A stretch of DNA of 64,000 nucleotides from Candidatus Dormiibacter inghamiae (GCA_016464825.1 JAEKNQ010000013.1:62001-126000); one strand, 5' to 3'. Counted from the first letter of the stretch, positions 7,689 through 16,873 are shown. Numbers and translations are program-made. Notes: a model not told the origin generated them from the letters alone.

Positions 7689-8156
7689 ATGACCCGCCGG
7701 CGTCTGAAAGAGCTCGTTTTCCTTCTGGTCGGCATCTCCACGCCGGTGGGCATCCTGGCGGTAAACGCCTCGGCCTTCGTGATGCGCCACGTGACCGAGT
7801 TCCGCGTCACCATCGCCGCGTGCGCGCTCGTGAGCGGGTTCTGCCTAAACGGGTTGGGCGCCTACCTGCTGGTGGGTAGGGCGGCAACTCACACGCCGCG
7901 GATTTACCACGAGTACCGAGCCTGGACCATCGGAGTCGCCGTCATCGCTGTCATCGCCTGGTCAGCCTTCGGGGCTTACGGGACTTACTGGAGCATGCAG
8001 GATCCCCGCCAGCTACCGAACGTGGCAGCAGTGCTGACAGCTGTCTGGCTGCTGCTGTTCCCGTTCTTCGGGATCGCCGCCTCCCGCTATCGTGACTTCC
8101 GCGAGCGGCGGCGCCGGCGTCGCAGCGATCGTCGCGAACCCCTGCCCAACAGCTGA
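7689..8156 (+). CDS. Small four-helix membrane protein of unknown function
   Basis: A 155-residue protein with about four hydrophobic segments: LVFLLVGISTPVGILAV, IAACALVSGFCLNGLGAYLLV, IGVAVIAVIAWSAFGAYG and VAAVLTAVWLLLFPFFGIAA. A strongly basic C-terminus (RERRRRRRSDRRE) is probably cytoplasmic. I recognise no family. ATG 7689 has no ribosome binding site and sits directly behind the erpA terminator hairpin, so translation may be leaderless or start further in. The next gene also encodes a small membrane protein. Confidence 0.6.
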   Translation: MTRRRLKELVFLLVGISTPVGILAVNASAFVMRHVTEFRVTIAACALVSGFCLNGLGAYLLVGRAATHTPRIYHEYRAWTIGVAVIAVIAWSAFGAYGTYWSMQDPRQLPNVAAVLTAVWLLLFPFFGIAASRYRDFRERRRRRRSDRREPLPNS

Positions 8157-8256
8157 CAAGAGCGCTCCGCACCTGACTGACTGCGGTCGGCGGAACCGGC
8201 CGCCCGATGCTAGAGTATTGAGACGGTCGGTAACCAGAACTCAGGGAGCAGTGGTA

Positions 8257-8694
8257 GTGAACGTTTTCCGGAAGGCCTATTCGGTCGTCGGCGCCTTACT
8301 GATGCTCCAATTCGTGGCTCAGCTCTACTTCATCGCAGCCGCCATATTCACTATCGTTGCCGCCAACGATAACGCGAAGGATGTCTACTCGGCGTTCAAG
8401 AATGCCGACACGTTCGCGGGGCTGCACGCGATGAATGGAGACCTCCTCGGCCTGACTACGCTCATTATGGTCGGTCTTTCGTTCGGCTCCCGCTACCCGT
8501 GGCGGACAACCATCTTGACCGCAGTCCTGTTCGTTTTGCTCGTCATTCAACTCCTTCTGGCTCGTACGGGCAGTCCGGTTGTGTCTGGGCTCCATGGCCT
8601 GAACGCGCTCGTCCTGATCGGGTTGGGCGGCTACCTGATCAGCACCCACTGGGCCTTCGGCCGCCTGGCTGAATTGACGACGACAACACCGTAG
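8257..8694 (+). CDS. Four-helix membrane protein, DUF6220-like
   Basis: A 145-residue protein with four membrane segments (AYSVVGALLMLQFVAQLYFI, LLGLTTLIMVGLSFG, TILTAVLFVLLVIQLLLA, GLNALVLIGLGGYLIS). Length, the HAMNGDLLGLTT segment and the GLHGLNALVLIG segment resemble the DUF6220 family of small membrane proteins; this is from memory and tentative. GTG 8257 is preferred because AGGGAG lies eight bases upstream; GTG 8251 is the alternative. Function is unknown. Confidence 0.65.
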   Translation: MNVFRKAYSVVGALLMLQFVAQLYFIAAAIFTIVAANDNAKDVYSAFKNADTFAGLHAMNGDLLGLTTLIMVGLSFGSRYPWRTTILTAVLFVLLVIQLLLARTGSPVVSGLHGLNALVLIGLGGYLISTHWAFGRLAELTTTTP

Positions 8695-8814
8695 CTAGGT
8701 ACGCCTGCCGAGTCGGGGCTGTGGGTCGTGAGCAGCCAGGGCGTTGCTAACCTCTGAGACATAGCCCAGGCCAATTGCCCCGCGCTCTAATTCAAGCGCT
8801 TTGCGAAAAAGGAC

Positions 8815-8849
8815 AAAAAAGCAAGAGGCCCCGCCGGAACGGGGCCTCT
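8815..8849 (-). terminator. Factor-independent terminator of groEL
   Basis: On the minus strand a perfect 10-bp stem (AGAGGCCCCG / CGGGGCCTCT, six-base loop) ends near a T-run (reverse complement of AAAAAA at 8815-8820). It lies 33 bases after the groEL stop. Confidence 0.88.
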
Positions 8850-8881
8850 GTGAGTCTGACGGACGCTGTATGCGGTCGGGG

Positions 8882-10501
<1,620 letters not shown>

Positions 10502-10516
10502 CTGGTTTCCTCCTCG

Positions 10517-10825
10517 CTATTTCTTGGACTTGCCGTTTCTGCCGACCACCGCGAGGACGTCCTTCTCGCTAATGATCAGGTACTCGATCTCTTCGTACTT
10601 GAACTCGTTGCCGGCGTACTTCGCGTAGAGCACGCGCTCACCGGTCTTGAGCTCCACCGGCACCTTGGTGCCGTTGTCGAGCAGGCGTCCGGCCCCCACC
10701 GCCTCGACTATGCCCTCCTGGGGCTTCTCCTTGGCAGTGTCCGGCAGGACGATGCCACTCTTGGTGCGCTCTTCGCGCTCGACCGGCTTGACCACTACCC
10801 GATCGCCCAAGGGCTTCAAATTCAT
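10517..10825 (-). CDS. groES: Co-chaperonin GroES
   Basis: A 102-residue lid protein of GroEL. The N-terminus [16 protein letters not shown] and [17 protein letters not shown] (mobile loop) are typical, as is [26 protein letters not shown] near the end. ATG 10825 follows GGAGGG by six bases; an upstream in-frame start at 10882 would run into the CIRCE element and is rejected. First gene of the groES-groEL operon, with HrcA-type control. Confidence 0.96.
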   Translation of the reverse strand: MNLKPLGDRVVVKPVEREERTKSGIVLPDTAKEKPQEGIVEAVGAGRLLDNGTKVPVELKTGERVLYAKYAGNEFKYEEIEYLIISEKDVLAVVGRNGKSKK

Positions 10826-10875
10826 AACTGTCCCTCCGCTGGTTGAATTGATTGGCACTCTCGGCTTGACAGTGC

Positions 10876-10902
10876 TTAGCACTCAAGCCTTACGAGTGCT
10901 AA
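10876..10902 (-). promoter_or_regulatory. CIRCE operator (HrcA binding site) of groESL
   Basis: A perfect match to the CIRCE consensus, TTAGCACTC-N9-GAGTGCTAA, 51 bases upstream of groES. In other bacteria the HrcA repressor binds this repeat and releases it on heat stress. hrcA itself is not in the window. Confidence 0.96.
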
Positions 10903-10943
10903 GTCTACGCCAAGGGATGCCGTGGTGGCAAGACCCTGACCGC

Positions 10944-11171
10944 TCAGGTGGCCTCGGCGGCGGACTCGATGAGATGGCGGGCTGCGCTTGCCTGGGCAAG
11001 CGGCACCAGAATCGAGCAGAGCTCGAAGGCGAGGCCGCCGAAGACTGCGTTGCCGCCCAGTCCCAGTCGCTCGGCCGGAATCTGGCTTGCCTCGAGGATC
11101 GCCAGTATCAGATCGGCGGCAAGGGCGGAGCCGCGGTAGACCTCTGCCCAGCCACCTTCCTTCTCGCTCAC
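10944..11171 (-). CDS. DUF2007-like putative signal-transducing protein
   Basis: A 75-residue soluble protein. The segment WAEVYRGSALAADLILAILEASQIPAERLG followed by a loop and ILVPLAQASAARHLI follows the pattern of the DUF2007 fold (a GlnB-like ferredoxin fold in which VY-x-s-x-x-A-x-x-x-x-x-LL-x-x-x-GI is typical). It is the last gene of the thiE-to-tsaD operon, overlapping tsaD by four bases (ATGA). Its function is unknown; a small regulatory role is only suggested by family annotation. Confidence 0.7.
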   Translation of the reverse strand: MSEKEGGWAEVYRGSALAADLILAILEASQIPAERLGLGGNAVFGGLAFELCSILVPLAQASAARHLIESAAEAT

Positions 11172-12151
11172 CAGCCCAGTCCCGGATCGACCGCCAAGGT
11201 GCCCGGGGCCGTGTATTCAGCGGCCGCGCCGATCATGGCTGCATTGTCGGTGCAGAGTGCGAGTGGAGGGATGGTGAGTCGCGCCCTCCGGCCGACCACC
11301 TCGGCGGCGCGCCGACGGAGCATGCTGTTGGCGGCCACACCGCCGCAGACGACCACCTCGGGAACGGGATTTAGCGTCAGCGCGCGATTCAGCTGGCGCA
11401 CCAGCGCCTCTACCAGTGAGTGCTCGAACGCCGCACACAGGTCGTCTCTCAGCTCCGGGCTGAGGCGCTGAACGCCGCCCAGGTCGCGGATGCGGTAGAG
11501 CAGCGCCGTCTTGAGGCCGCTGAAGCTGTAGCCCAAATCCGGCAGGGCCGGAATGGGCAGCGGTTGCCGGCCGGCGCCGCCGCGCCGGGCCGCGTGATCC
11601 AAGAGCGGACCGCCGGGGTAGCCCAGCTCCAGCATGCGGGCTGCCTTGTCGAAGGCTTCTCCCGCTGCGTCGTCCCGGGTCCTGCCGAGGACCTGGAAGC
11701 GCCCGTGCTCAGGCATCAGCACCAGGTCGGAGTGCGCCCCCGAGACAACCAGCGCCAGCAGCGGCGGCTCGAGCTGCGCTTCCGTCAATCGGGCCGCGTA
11801 GACGTGGCCCCAGAGATGGTTGACACCCAAAACCTGGCGGTCCCAGGCAGTGGCCAAACCCTGGGCAAGTCCTGTGCCGACCAGCAGGCAGCCGGCCAGG
11901 CCGGGGCCGCGCGTCACCGCCAGCTGGTCGATCGCCGAGGGGCCCACACCGGCTTCCGCCAGAACCGCCTGCACCAGCGCCGGCAACCTCTCCAGATGGG
12001 CGCGCGCCGCCAGCTCGGGCACTACTCCGCCGTACGCCGCATGCTCGAGCAACTGAGTGTGGACGAACGAGCTCAGAATGCTGCGCCCGTCCTGGACCAG
12101 CGCAACCGAGCTCTCGTCGCAGCTCGACTCGAGGGCGAGTGTGAGGGTCAG
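11168..12151 (-). CDS. tsaD: tRNA threonylcarbamoyladenosine synthase catalytic subunit TsaD
   Basis: A 327-residue protein that transfers threonylcarbamoyl to A37 of ANN-decoding tRNAs, in complex with TsaB and TsaE. It shows the N-terminal LALESSCDESSVALV, the metal-binding NHLWGH, and GGVAANSMLR near the C-terminus. No ATG, GTG or TTG is in frame before the conserved N-terminus; the first would be TTG at 12052, which would delete about 33 conserved residues. CTG at 12151, overlapping the rimI stop (CTGA) and preceded by AAGGA, is the most likely start. The frame is open further upstream into rimI, so frameshift-derived fusion is a less likely alternative. Confidence 0.9.
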   Translation of the reverse strand: MTLTLALESSCDESSVALVQDGRSILSSFVHTQLLEHAAYGGVVPELAARAHLERLPALVQAVLAEAGVGPSAIDQLAVTRGPGLAGCLLVGTGLAQGLATAWDRQVLGVNHLWGHVYAARLTEAQLEPPLLALVVSGAHSDLVLMPEHGRFQVLGRTRDDAAGEAFDKAARMLELGYPGGPLLDHAARRGGAGRQPLPIPALPDLGYSFSGLKTALLYRIRDLGGVQRLSPELRDDLCAAFEHSLVEALVRQLNRALTLNPVPEVVVCGGVAANSMLRRRAAEVVGRRARLTIPPLALCTDNAAMIGAAAEYTAPGTLAVDPGLGW

Positions 12152-12744
12152 CCGGAATCCTTGCCGGCCAGGCCGTCCAAGTTCAGCCCCAGAACGTCGT
12201 AGCCGTGTTCGTGGGCTTGGGCTTCGATGCGAGCCAGGTTCTCAGCGAAGACCCGGCGGAAGCGGCCTGAGTACATGGAGTCAGACCACATGACTATGGC
12301 GTCTTCTGCGTTGTCTGTGTAGTAACCGCGTCGGCGGCCGATGACCTTGAAGTCGAAGCCCTCGTACATGCGGATGGCGTTCAGATTCGACGCCCGCGCC
12401 TCGAGCGTCACCCATTTGGCGCCCAGCTTGAAACCGGCCACCAGGAGCGCTGCGAAGACTATGCGACCGAGGCCCTCATGTTGACGATCGTGGCGGACGC
12501 CAATGGTGGTCACATGCGCCTCATCGTGCATCCGCCAAAGCCCGCCGTAGCCGAGAAGATCAGCCCCGTCCGGCGGGTCCTGGCGGAGGACTATGTAGTA
12601 GGCGCTGTTCCGCGAGGACAGCTCGCGGAAGTACGCGTTGCGAGGCCACGGGCTGGAGAAAATCTGCCGCTCGATCCCCTGCACCTGCGGCACGTCAGCT
12701 TCCTTCATGCTTTCGATCGCCAGCTGGCGCCGGATAAGTACCAC
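12148..12744 (-). CDS. rimI: GNAT N-acetyltransferase, RimI family
   Basis: A 198-residue GNAT enzyme of the RimI type, which acetylates the N-terminus of ribosomal protein S18 or other proteins. Visible are IERQIFSSPWPRNAYFRELSS, the acetyl-CoA loop RHDRQHEGLGRIVF and the LEARASNLNAIRMYEGFDFKVIGRRRGYY signature. A C-terminal extension of about 45 residues exceeds the usual ~150-residue length. The GTG start lies five bases after the tsaB stop. It sits in the t6A operon between tsaB and tsaD, the classical arrangement. Confidence 0.9.
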   Translation of the reverse strand: MVLIRRQLAIESMKEADVPQVQGIERQIFSSPWPRNAYFRELSSRNSAYYIVLRQDPPDGADLLGYGGLWRMHDEAHVTTIGVRHDRQHEGLGRIVFAALLVAGFKLGAKWVTLEARASNLNAIRMYEGFDFKVIGRRRGYYTDNAEDAIVMWSDSMYSGRFRRVFAENLARIEAQAHEHGYDVLGLNLDGLAGKDSG

Positions 12745-12749
12745 GTCGC

Positions 12750-13337
12750 TTAGGGCTGGCTGCGGCCGAGGGACTGCATGTATCGAAGCCTGACCGTATC
12801 ATAGGTGAGTTCCTGCGCCCCTTCCAGGACCCGGCCGGCGCCCTCGCCGAACGTGCGCAGCTCCGCCTCCGGCAGCTGGCTCCGGCCGGCCTCGGTCACC
12901 GCCTGCTGCGTCGACGGGCGGAGCCAGCCGACCAGCGGCCAGCCTGCCGGTAGTTGGACAGGGGTGCCCACCGCTGCCACCTCGCCGGGCCCTGCGCGGA
13001 GCCAGTAAAGGCGGCCCCTCCCCGCCTCCACCACCGCAATCGTTTTTCGCCGCGCACGCGCCAGCTGAAGCTCCAGACTCCCGAAGCCGAGCAGCGGCAA
13101 GCTCAGACCCAGGGCCAGGCCGACGCCGTAGCTGGCGCCCAGCCGGAGGCCAGTGAAAGAACCGGGACCAAGGCCAACGGCTACAGCTGTCAGATCCTGC
13201 GGGGAGCTCAGTCTGCGCACAGCCTTGGCCAGCTCGCCGTCGCGCTGAGAGGGCAGCCGTGACTCGGCCACCACTCTTCCCGCCGACAGGACTGCGAGGC
13301 CCGTCTCCGCCGAGGAGCTGTCGATCACCAGGACCAA
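12750..13337 (-). CDS. tsaB: tRNA threonylcarbamoyladenosine biosynthesis protein TsaB
   Basis: An inactive-kinase-like partner of TsaD (195 residues) needed for t6A formation. The N-terminus LVLVIDSSSAETGLAVL and VAVGLGPGSFTGLRLG near residue 65 are diagnostic. TTG 13337 is chosen: it begins exactly at the conserved strand and has AGGAG ten bases upstream. An in-frame start at 13436 would overlap tsaE by 110 bases. It overlaps the end of tsaE by 13 bases. C-terminal half is poorly conserved, as usual. Confidence 0.9.
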   Translation of the reverse strand: MVLVIDSSSAETGLAVLSAGRVVAESRLPSQRDGELAKAVRRLSSPQDLTAVAVGLGPGSFTGLRLGASYGVGLALGLSLPLLGFGSLELQLARARRKTIAVVEAGRGRLYWLRAGPGEVAAVGTPVQLPAGWPLVGWLRPSTQQAVTEAGRSQLPEAELRTFGEGAGRVLEGAQELTYDTVRLRYMQSLGRSQP

Positions 13338-13735
13338 TGTTCGGGCGCTCCTGTCAAAGTCAGCCGGCGGAGTGAACGCCCCAGTACCTCGAATTTCAAC
13401 CTGGCCACCCCTGGCCAGGAGAGGCGGTCCCCCCACTCGATGGCGGCCGCGCCGACTTCGAGCATCTCCTCCAGGCCAAGATCAGCTATATCGCTTGGAT
13501 GCGCCAACCGGTAGAGGTCGACGTGAGCCAGCGGCACACGCCCTGGGTAGAGCCGGAGCAGCTGGAAGGTGGGGCTCAGCACGTCTCCGACGAAGCCCGC
13601 TCCTCGCGCCAGACCGCGCACGAAGGTGGTCTTGCCCGCGCCAAGTTCGCCATTCAGGAGGAGGACGTCGCCGGCCTGCACGGAGGTTCCGAGACGCTCG
13701 CCTGCCGCCTCAGTCTCGGCCTCCCCGTGACTCAC
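13325..13735 (-). CDS. tsaE: t6A biosynthesis ATPase TsaE
   Basis: A P-loop ATPase of 136 residues that recycles the TsaBD complex. The Walker A motif is GELGAGKTTFVRG, followed by SPTFQLLRLYPG, HVDLYRL and EWGDRLSWPG, all family marks. GTG 13735 gives the normal short N-terminus before ERLG and starts just after the thiL stop; GTG 13789 would overlap thiL and is the alternative. Neither has a strong ribosome binding site, consistent with coupling to thiL. Confidence 0.9.
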   Translation of the reverse strand: MSHGEAETEAAGERLGTSVQAGDVLLLNGELGAGKTTFVRGLARGAGFVGDVLSPTFQLLRLYPGRVPLAHVDLYRLAHPSDIADLGLEEMLEVGAAAIEWGDRLSWPGVARLKFEVLGRSLRRLTLTGAPEHWSW

Positions 13736-13739
13736 CAGC

Positions 13740-14597
13740 TCAGCTGGAGAGGTGATCGTAGCCCCGCCCCGCCAGCTGGACCTCCGCACCGTCAGCGTCC
13801 AGAACCACTACGCCACCGCCGCTGGTGAGCTGGCCCACAACCTGCACACCGGCTGGGAGGGGCGCCGGACCGCAGCAGAGCAGCTCCACCTCCTCCCCGT
13901 TGACGATCGCGGCTTGGGCACTGGCGCCGCCCGCCAAGGGCACGTCATTGAGGCGCAGCGTTGCACCCACACCAGCCGCGGCGGCGAACTTGTCAAGCTC
14001 GCGCACGAGGCCGTCGGAGATGTCGCCGCTGCAGAGCCCGGCGGCGGCCAGCCGGGCACCGAACTGAAGACGCGGGCGCGGCCTGGTCCAGGCCAAAGAC
14101 GCTGCTCCCAGCGGGCCCGTGACTCCCACGCTCCACCCCGCGCGCACCGATGCGCGTGCCTTTGGCTCCACCCACGTGGAGCCGAGCAGCATGAGTGTGA
14201 GGGAGGCATCATGCGGGGCGCGGGTGGTGTCGCCGCCCACCAGTTTCAGGCCCACCTCCCGAGCCAGCTCGGCCAGGCCGCCATAGACGCCGCCTGCGGT
14301 CTCCGCCGTCCAGCTCACCGGAAGCGAGAGGGAGACCATGCAGTAGGTGGGACGCGCTCCCTTGGCGGCAAGGTCGCCCAGCGCAAAGCAAAGCGCGCGC
14401 CAGCCCACGTCGGTCGGATCCTGGCGGTCCAGGTCAAAGTGGACGCCTTCGACCGACGTGTCGCAGCTGGCGATCGTGTAGCTGCCGTCCGGCTCCCGCC
14501 AGGCGGCCGCGTCGTCGTCCCCGGCCCCGATCACCAGCTTGCCCGATCTCCCGGCCAGGTGCGGCTTGAGCCGCTCCAGAAAGCTCAGCTCATCCAT
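13740..14597 (-). CDS. thiL: Thiamine-monophosphate kinase ThiL
   Basis: A 285-residue ATP-dependent kinase making thiamine diphosphate from the monophosphate. Motifs are IGAGDDDAAAW near residue 22, SCDTSVEGVHFDL (Mg-binding Asp), FALGDLAAKGA and the ISDGLVRELD segment. Slightly shorter than the E. coli enzyme. Start ATG 14597 overlaps the end of thiE by eight bases. Together with thiE it covers the last two steps of thiamine diphosphate synthesis. Confidence 0.93.
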   Translation of the reverse strand: MDELSFLERLKPHLAGRSGKLVIGAGDDDAAAWREPDGSYTIASCDTSVEGVHFDLDRQDPTDVGWRALCFALGDLAAKGARPTYCMVSLSLPVSWTAETAGGVYGGLAELAREVGLKLVGGDTTRAPHDASLTLMLLGSTWVEPKARASVRAGWSVGVTGPLGAASLAWTRPRPRLQFGARLAAAGLCSGDISDGLVRELDKFAAAAGVGATLRLNDVPLAGGASAQAAIVNGEEVELLCCGPAPLPAGVQVVGQLTSGGGVVVLDADGAEVQLAGRGYDHLSS

Positions 14598-15228
14598 CGG
14601 CGAGCGCCTCCCTGAAGGCTCTGGCTGCCTGTTCGGGCTCGGCAGTTTGGCTCAGGCCGCCGATGACACTGACCCGCCGGAGGCCCCGCCTCTTCAGCTC
14701 GCCCAACCTGCCAAGCGTGATGCCGCCGATAGCGAACACAGGCAGCTGCGTCTCGCTCGAGATGCGGGCGATGGCGGCCGGGCCGAGAACCGGCTTCAGG
14801 GGCTTCTCGGCGGTCGTGAAGGCAGGCCCACACCCAATGTAATCGGCACCCTCGGCCTCGGCCGCCCGCGCTGTGCGAGACGCCCCGGCGCTGGCGCCCA
14901 CCACCAGCTCAGAGCCGACCAGGCGGCGAGTGGCCGGTAAAGAAAGATCCTCCTCGCCGACGTGCACCCCGTCAGCCCCGCAGAGGAGGGCGATGTCCAC
15001 CTGATCGTTCACCAGGAAGAGCACCTGGGCCTCGGCGCAGCGCGAGGCGAGGGAGCGGGCAAGCTCCAGCAGCGTGTCCCGCCCCAGGCCTTTGTGGCGG
15101 AGTTGGATCAGGTCGACACCGCCCCGGAGCCAGGCACGGACCAGCGCTTCGACGGCGGCCGGCTCAGCGCTGGGCGTGATGGCGTACAGGCGAGCTGCGG
15201 CCAGCTTGCGAGCGCGGTCCTCCCTCAT
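14590..15228 (-). CDS. thiE: Thiamine-phosphate synthase ThiE
   Basis: A 212-residue TIM-barrel enzyme joining the pyrimidine and thiazole halves of thiamine. It shows RLYAITPS, LIQLRHKGLGRDTLLE (pyrophosphate site), FLVNDQVDIA, DGVHVGEEDLSL and FAIGGI. ATG 15228 is chosen because it begins just before the first conserved strand; the open frame extends upstream to 15582 but that part is not protein-like and would cross the divergent CvpA gene. First gene of the thiE-thiL-tsaEB-rimI-tsaD operon. No TPP riboswitch is seen upstream. Confidence 0.92.
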   Translation of the reverse strand: MREDRARKLAAARLYAITPSAEPAAVEALVRAWLRGGVDLIQLRHKGLGRDTLLELARSLASRCAEAQVLFLVNDQVDIALLCGADGVHVGEEDLSLPATRRLVGSELVVGASAGASRTARAAEAEGADYIGCGPAFTTAEKPLKPVLGPAAIARISSETQLPVFAIGGITLGRLGELKRRGLRRVSVIGGLSQTAEPEQAARAFREALADG

Positions 15229-15322
15229 GCACTGGACTTTAGCGACCGCCTGAGAGGGCGGTTGAGCCAAAGGCACGCGGGACGGACAAGGCTGAGGCGG
15301 GACCCTGCCGCCAGGAGGATCC

Positions 15323-15352
15323 ATGGTCGCCTGTACTCTGGCCGGACGTTGA
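15323..15352 (+). other. Possible nine-codon minicistron before the CvpA-CAP gene
   Basis: AGGAGG (15313-15318) precedes an ATG that opens a nine-codon frame ending in TGA. The TGA overlaps the TTG start of the CvpA-CAP gene (TTGA). It may load ribosomes for the poor TTG start; it could also be chance. Confidence 0.35.
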
Positions 15353-16335
15353 GTCTGAATCTGCTGGACGTCGCCATTGTGGCTGTGCTGGGCGCTCTCA
15401 TCTACGACAGCCTGCGCCGTGGGTTTCCCGGCTACCTCTCCGAGTTGATCTCGCTGGGTGCCGGACTGCTGCTCGCCTTTGTGCTCTACAGGCCGCTGGC
15501 CGGTCTGCTGGACCGCCTCCTTCACGTGGGGCCGCTGCTCGCTGGCTTCGGCATGTTCCTGCTCCTCATGGCCCTCGTCCATGGCCTCGTCCTGCCGCCG
15601 TCCCTCCGGCTGGCGAGCTGGCTGGGCAAGCGACTCTCAGCCCTGACGCCCGGCGCCTACGCCGCGCTCGGCGTCATCCCGGCCGCAGGTCTGGCTGTCA
15701 TAATCGTCTTTCTCCTGATCGGCAGTCTGGCGGTGTTTCCGGGCAGCTCCTCCGCCTGGGTGCAGGGCTCAATGCTGGGCAGGGCCGTCGACGGCCGCGC
15801 GGGCGGGCTGAAGGGGCCTCTGCGCCAGCTTCTGCTTGCCGGACCCTCCAACCAGCGCATCATAGTCAGCGAGCCGCCCTCCAATCCGGGCGAGGACGCC
15901 TTCTTCAAACTGCATTTTCCCGCCTCTATGCAGGTAACAGTGGCACCCGATGACGAGGCAGCAATGCTGAACAAGCTCAACTCCGCGCGACACGACAACG
16001 GCCTCTCGAGCATTCGCCTGGACGCCGCGCTCCGCGAGGTCGCCCGGGCCCACAGTAAGGACATGTACGCTCGGCACTACTTCTCTCATCAGACCCCTGA
16101 CGGCAAGACCCCATACGACCGGCTTCGCGAGGGCAGGATCACATATGTGACAGCGGGTGAGAATTTGGCCTTTGCGCCGGACGTGGACAAGGCGTGGGAG
16201 TCACTGATGAGCAGTCCCGACCACCGCGCCAACATCCTCAACCCCGACTTCCGCTGCGTCGGCATCGGCGCCTACAAAGGCGAGGACGGCTTCGAGGAGA
16301 TGTTCACCCAAGACTTCACCGACTGTGCGAAATAG
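15349..16335 (+). CDS. CvpA-like membrane domain fused to an extracellular CAP (SCP) domain
   Basis: About 328 residues. Residues ~1-130 form a CvpA-like region with four membrane segments beginning LNLLDVAIVAVLGALIYDSLRRGFPGYLSELI. Residues ~200-328 form a CAP domain: MLNKLNSARHDNGLSSI, VARAHSKDMYARHYFSHQTPDG, AGENLAF, and SPDHRANILNPDFRCVGIGAY. CAP domains act outside the cell, but their activity in bacteria is mostly unknown. TTG 15349 is the likely start. It overlaps the stop of a nine-codon reading frame (ATG 15323) that has AGGAGG in front of it, suggesting coupling through a minicistron. Confidence 0.8.
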   Translation: MSLNLLDVAIVAVLGALIYDSLRRGFPGYLSELISLGAGLLLAFVLYRPLAGLLDRLLHVGPLLAGFGMFLLLMALVHGLVLPPSLRLASWLGKRLSALTPGAYAALGVIPAAGLAVIIVFLLIGSLAVFPGSSSAWVQGSMLGRAVDGRAGGLKGPLRQLLLAGPSNQRIIVSEPPSNPGEDAFFKLHFPASMQVTVAPDDEAAMLNKLNSARHDNGLSSIRLDAALREVARAHSKDMYARHYFSHQTPDGKTPYDRLREGRITYVTAGENLAFAPDVDKAWESLMSSPDHRANILNPDFRCVGIGAYKGEDGFEEMFTQDFTDCAK

Positions 16336-16370
16336 CGCCGCAGCGCCGGGCCGTCAGGTTGCCGGCGATG

Positions 16371-16526
16371 GGTCGATAGGCCGGGTTCATCCCGGCCGGA
16401 ACCCGATGCCCGTCAGTGCACAGTCATGCGGCCGCCCTGATCCCGGACCATCCGTCCTTGAGCAAACCGATCGTCAAACGCAGACCCGGAGGGGTTCCGG
16501 AAGGGGAGGCCTGCCTCCCCTTGCTC
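16371..16526. repeat. Intergenic repeat element, copy A (candidate structured RNA)
   Basis: A 156-bp element whose two ends match copy B (20238-20389) while the middle differs. The left end (plus strand) starts GGTCGATAGGCCGGG, a 7-bp hairpin GGCCGGG-TTCAT-CCCGGCC. The right end is the hairpin AAGGGGAGGC-CT-GCCTCCCCTT followed by GCTC. In the minus orientation it starts two bases after the stop of the 16529 gene. CCGGAACCC near the right end is complementary to GGGTTCCGG near the left end (minus orientation), so the ends could pair around the variable core. Confidence 0.75.
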
Positions 16527-16528
16527 GT

Positions 16529-16873
16529 TTAAGCGGGGATGGGTTCCCGCGAGTCGAGCGGCAGCGACCGGCTCGGTCGCTGCTGGAACAGCAGCTCCTG
16601 AGCTCGGTAGAGGACCTCCATCATGGCGTCGACACGATAGCGCGCCTCCAACGGTTCCGCGGTCGGGGGAAGGGCGCTCAGAACCGCCTCCGCGTGGCGC
16701 CGGAGCACAGCAGGCACACGGTCCGTCCCTCTGACGTTGAGTTCCTCGAGTTCGGCGATCATCTCATCTGTCGCTCGGATCAGCTGGCCCTGCCGCGACT
16801 GCGCGATTCGGCGCCGCCGCGTTTCCAGCTCCAGACGACCAATGTCGGTGTTGGCATCCTCTATCCTGGCCAT
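16529..16873 (-). CDS. Uncharacterised helical protein downstream of the sigma/anti-sigma pair
   Basis: A soluble, probably all-helical protein of 114 residues: MARIEDANTDIGRLELETRRRRIAQ, then DEMIAELEELNVRGTDRVPAVLRRHAEAVLSAL and MMEVLYRAQELLFQQRPSRSL. I recognise no domain. ATG 16873 is the first start after the anti-sigma gene that leaves a plausible protein; GTG codons upstream (to 17017) would overlap the anti-sigma gene. It may be the third gene of the sigma operon, 80 bases downstream. Repeat copy A begins right after the stop. Confidence 0.65.
   Translation of the reverse strand: MARIEDANTDIGRLELETRRRRIAQSRQGQLIRATDEMIAELEELNVRGTDRVPAVLRRHAEAVLSALPPTAEPLEARYRVDAMMEVLYRAQELLFQQRPSRSLPLDSREPIPA

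Noticed and set aside
12148-12744. RimI-TsaD fusion protein
   Set aside because: rimI has its own in-frame stop and the CTG overlap gives a simpler explanation; kept only as an alternative.
15229-15348. TPP riboswitch before thiE
   Set aside because: A CTGAGA hexamer occurs but on the plus strand within a simple hairpin; the other conserved TPP segments are absent.
14590-15582. 330-residue open frame on the minus strand including thiE
   Set aside because: Residues before ATG 15228 are low-complexity and overlap the divergent CvpA-CAP gene; ThiE homology begins at 15228.
16371-16526. RNase P RNA on the minus strand, because of GAACCCGGCCUAUCG near its 3' end and AUGACUGUGCAC upstream of it
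   Set aside because: The conserved GAGGAAAGUCC and ACAGAA core segments are missing, the element is far too short, upstream sequence is protein-coding, and copy B lacks the AUGACUGU part.
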